In this document: positions 61,630 to 64,000 of the stretch, one piece after another
How positions within the stretch are numbered: the first letter of the stretch is position 1
Layout of the letters: each line of letters opens with the position of its first letter
From: Heloderma charlesbogerti
Taxonomy: Eukaryota > Chordata > Lepidosauria > Squamata > Helodermatidae
NCBI GenBank assembly: GCA_026122225.1
Contig: JANEZZ010001949.1
Coordinates: forward strand, 1,116,001-1,180,000
Length of the DNA stretch: 64,000 bases
Direction: 5' to 3'
Notes under the pieces: generated by a model
The model's database searches: none
Seen by the model: the letters and a program-made list of their open reading frames with translations, nothing else
Told to the model about the DNA's origin: nothing
Program-made: the position numbers and the translations under genes

Positions 61630-64000
61630 GTTGTTGTTGTTCAGTCGTTAAGTCGTGTCCGACTCTTCATGACCCCACGGACCATAGCACGCTAGACCTT
61701 CCTGTCCTCCGCTCTTTCCCGGAGTGTGCTCAAATTCATATTCATTGCATCAGTGATGCTATCTAGCCATCTCATCCTCTACTGTCCCCTTCTCCTTTTT
61801 TGCCTTCAATCTTTCCCAGCATCAGGGTCTTTTCCAGGGAGTTTTCTCTTCGCATTAGGTGGCCAAAATATTTGAGCTTCAGCTTCAGTATCTGTCCTTC
61901 CAATGAGCAGTCAGGGTTGATTTCCTTTAGGATGGACTGATTTGACCTCCTTGCAGTCCAGGGGACTCGTAAGAGTCTTCTCCAGCACCACAGTTCGAAA
62001 GCATCAGTTCTTCGGTGCTCAGCCTTCCTTATAGTCCAGCTCTCACAGCCATATGTTGCTACTGGGAAAACCATAGCTTTGATTATACGAACCTTTGTCG
62101 GCAAGGTGATGTCTCTGCTTCTTACTATGCTGTCTAGGTGTGCCATAGCTTTCCTCCCAAGGAGCAAGCGTCTTTTAATTTCATGGCTACAGTCACCGTC
62201 AGCAGTGATCTTGGAGCCCAAGAAAATAAAATCTGTCACTGCTTCCATTTCTTCCCCTTCTATATGCCAGGAAGTGATGGGGCCAGATGCCATGATCTTT
62301 GTTTTTTTAATGTTGAGTTTCAAACCAGCTTTTGCACTCTCCGCTTTCACCCTCAACAAGAGGCTCTTTAGATCCTCTTCGCTTTCTGCCATTAGGGTGG
62401 TGTCGCCTGCGTTTCTGAGGTTGTTGATAATTCTCCCAGCAATCTTGGTTCCAACCTGTGATTCATCCAACCCGGCGTTTCTCATGATGTACTCTGCATA
62501 TAAATTAAATAAGCAGGGCGACAATATACAGCCTTGTCGTACTCCTTTCCCAATTTTGAACCAATCGGTTGTTCCATGTCCGGTTCATACTGTTGCTTCT
62601 TGGCCCTCGTACAGGTTTCTCAGGAGACAGGTAAGGTGGTCTGGTACTCCCATCTCTTTCAGAATTTGCCACAGTTTGTTGTGATCCACACAATCAAAGG
62701 CTTTAGCGTAGTCAATGAAGCAGAAATAGACGTTTTTCTGGAATTCTCTTGCTTTCTCCATGATCCAGCGAATGTTGGCGATTTGATCTTTAGTTCCTCT
62801 GCCTTTTCGAAACCCAGCTTGTACTTCCGGTAGTTCTCGGTTCACATACTGCTGAAGCCTAGCTTGTAGGATTTTGAGCATAACCTTGCTGGCATGTGAA
62901 ATGAGAGCAATTGTACGGTAGTTTGAACGCTCTTTGGCATTGCCCTTCTTTGGAATTGGAATGTAAACTGACCTTTCCCAGTCTTGTGGCCACTGTTGAG
63001 TGTTCCAAATTTGTTGGCATATTGAGTGCAGCACTTTAACAGCATCATCTTTTAGGATTTTAAATAGCTCAGCTGGAATACTGTCATCTCCACTAGCTTT
63101 GTTGTTACTAATGCTTCCTAAGGCCCACTTGACTTCACTCTCTAGGATGTCCGGCTCAAGTTCAGTGACCGCACTATCATGGCTATCAGGGACATTCAGA
63201 TCTTTCCTGTATAGTTCTTCTGTGTATTCTTTCCACCTCTTCTTAATCTCATCTGTTTCTGTTAGGTCCCTGCCTTCTTTGTCCCTTGTCATGCCCTTCT
63301 TTGCACAAAACGTTCCCTTGATAGCTCCAATTTTCTTGAAAAGATCTCTAATCTTTCCCATTCTGTTGTTTTCCTCGATTTCTTTGCATTTTTCATTTAA
63401 GAAGGCCTTCTTGTCTCTCCTTGCTATTCTCTGGAACTCTGCATTCAGTTCGATATCTCTTCCCCTTTCTCCCTCACTTTTCGCTTCCCTTCTTTCCTCA
63501 GCTACTTGTAAAGCCCCATCAGACAGCCACTTTGCTTTCTTGCATTTCTTTTTCTTTGGAATGGATTGAGTTGCTGCCTCCTGAACAATGTTACAGACCT
63601 CCGTCTATAGTTCCTCAGGCACTCTGTCTATCAGGTCTAATCCCTTAAATCTATTCCTCACCTCCACTGTGTATTCATAAGGGATATGATTTAGGTCATA
63701 CCTGAATGGTTAAGTGGTTTTCCCTACGTTCTTCAATTTAAGCCGAACTTTTGCAAGAAGCAGCTCGTGATCTGAGCCACAGTCAGCTCCAGGTCTTGTT
63801 TTTACTGACTGTATAGAGCTTCTCCATCTTTGGCTGCAAAGTACATAATCAATCTGATTTCGATATTGACCATCTGGTGATGACCATGTGTAGAGTCTCC
63901 TCTTGTGCTGTTGGAAAAGAGTGTTTGCTATGATCAGCGTGTTCTCTTGGCAAAACTCTATTAGCCTTTGTCCTGCTTCATTTTGTACACCAAGGCCATG
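61630..64000 (-). mobile_element. BovB (RTE clade) LINE, degraded, cut by window edge
   Basis: Reading the minus strand, endonuclease, reverse transcriptase and C-terminal BovB segments follow in order. The frame is broken: stop codons at 63710-63712 and 63605-63607, a disruption near 62524-62585, and an insertion of bases in an A-run near 61792-61804. The RT motif reads NAGDTT instead of YADDTT, so the catalytic site is lost. The 3' end is at 61630, and the 5' part continues beyond 64000. It lies in INTS7 intron 17, antisense to the gene. Confidence 0.93.

Overview
The window is nuclear DNA from an amniote, most likely a squamate reptile (lizard or snake). Two protein-coding genes can be rebuilt exon by exon from intact reading frames and phase-consistent splice sites, and the repeats suit a squamate: BovB/RTE LINEs, L2-like and CR1 LINE fragments, tRNA-derived SINEs, and many short palindromic or hAT-like non-autonomous DNA elements. 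The species cannot be named from the sequence alone.

The two genes sit head to head. DTL (CDT2), the substrate receptor of the CUL4-DDB1 ubiquitin ligase, runs leftwards on the minus strand. Its start codon is at 24619, and eleven coding exons are visible down to 4329 (344 codons, the N-terminal and WD40 part). The rest of DTL lies beyond the left edge. INTS7, a subunit of the Integrator complex, runs rightwards on the plus strand. Its start codon is at 25193, and seventeen coding exons are visible up to 60963 (771 codons). The C-terminal part lies beyond the right edge. The start codons are about 570 bp apart across a CpG-rich bidirectional promoter with two CCAAT boxes, a canonical E2F site, NRF1-type palindromes and a 29-bp tandem duplication. 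The same head-to-head pairing is known in human.

Layout: 1-4328 DTL intron 11 with a CR1 fragment; 4329-24619 DTL exons 11 to 1, including a nearly intact BovB at 13199-16014 nested in a small hAT-like element in intron 8 and an antisense L2-like LINE at 10480-12130; 24620-25192 shared promoter; 25193-60963 INTS7 exons 1 to 17; 35797-36142 and 47971-48316 two 346-bp hAT-type elements with 8-bp target duplications; 38580-40235 a degenerate L2-like LINE in INTS7 intron 7; 61630-64000 a second BovB, minus strand, cut by the window edge.

No prokaryote-like system, CRISPR array or novel gene cluster is visible. The points most worth a second look are two GC-type splice donors in INTS7, the nested BovB insertion with both target duplications still readable, a family of TTA-flanked palindromic elements, several long inverted repeats, and one unexplained protein-like open frame in INTS7 intron 13.
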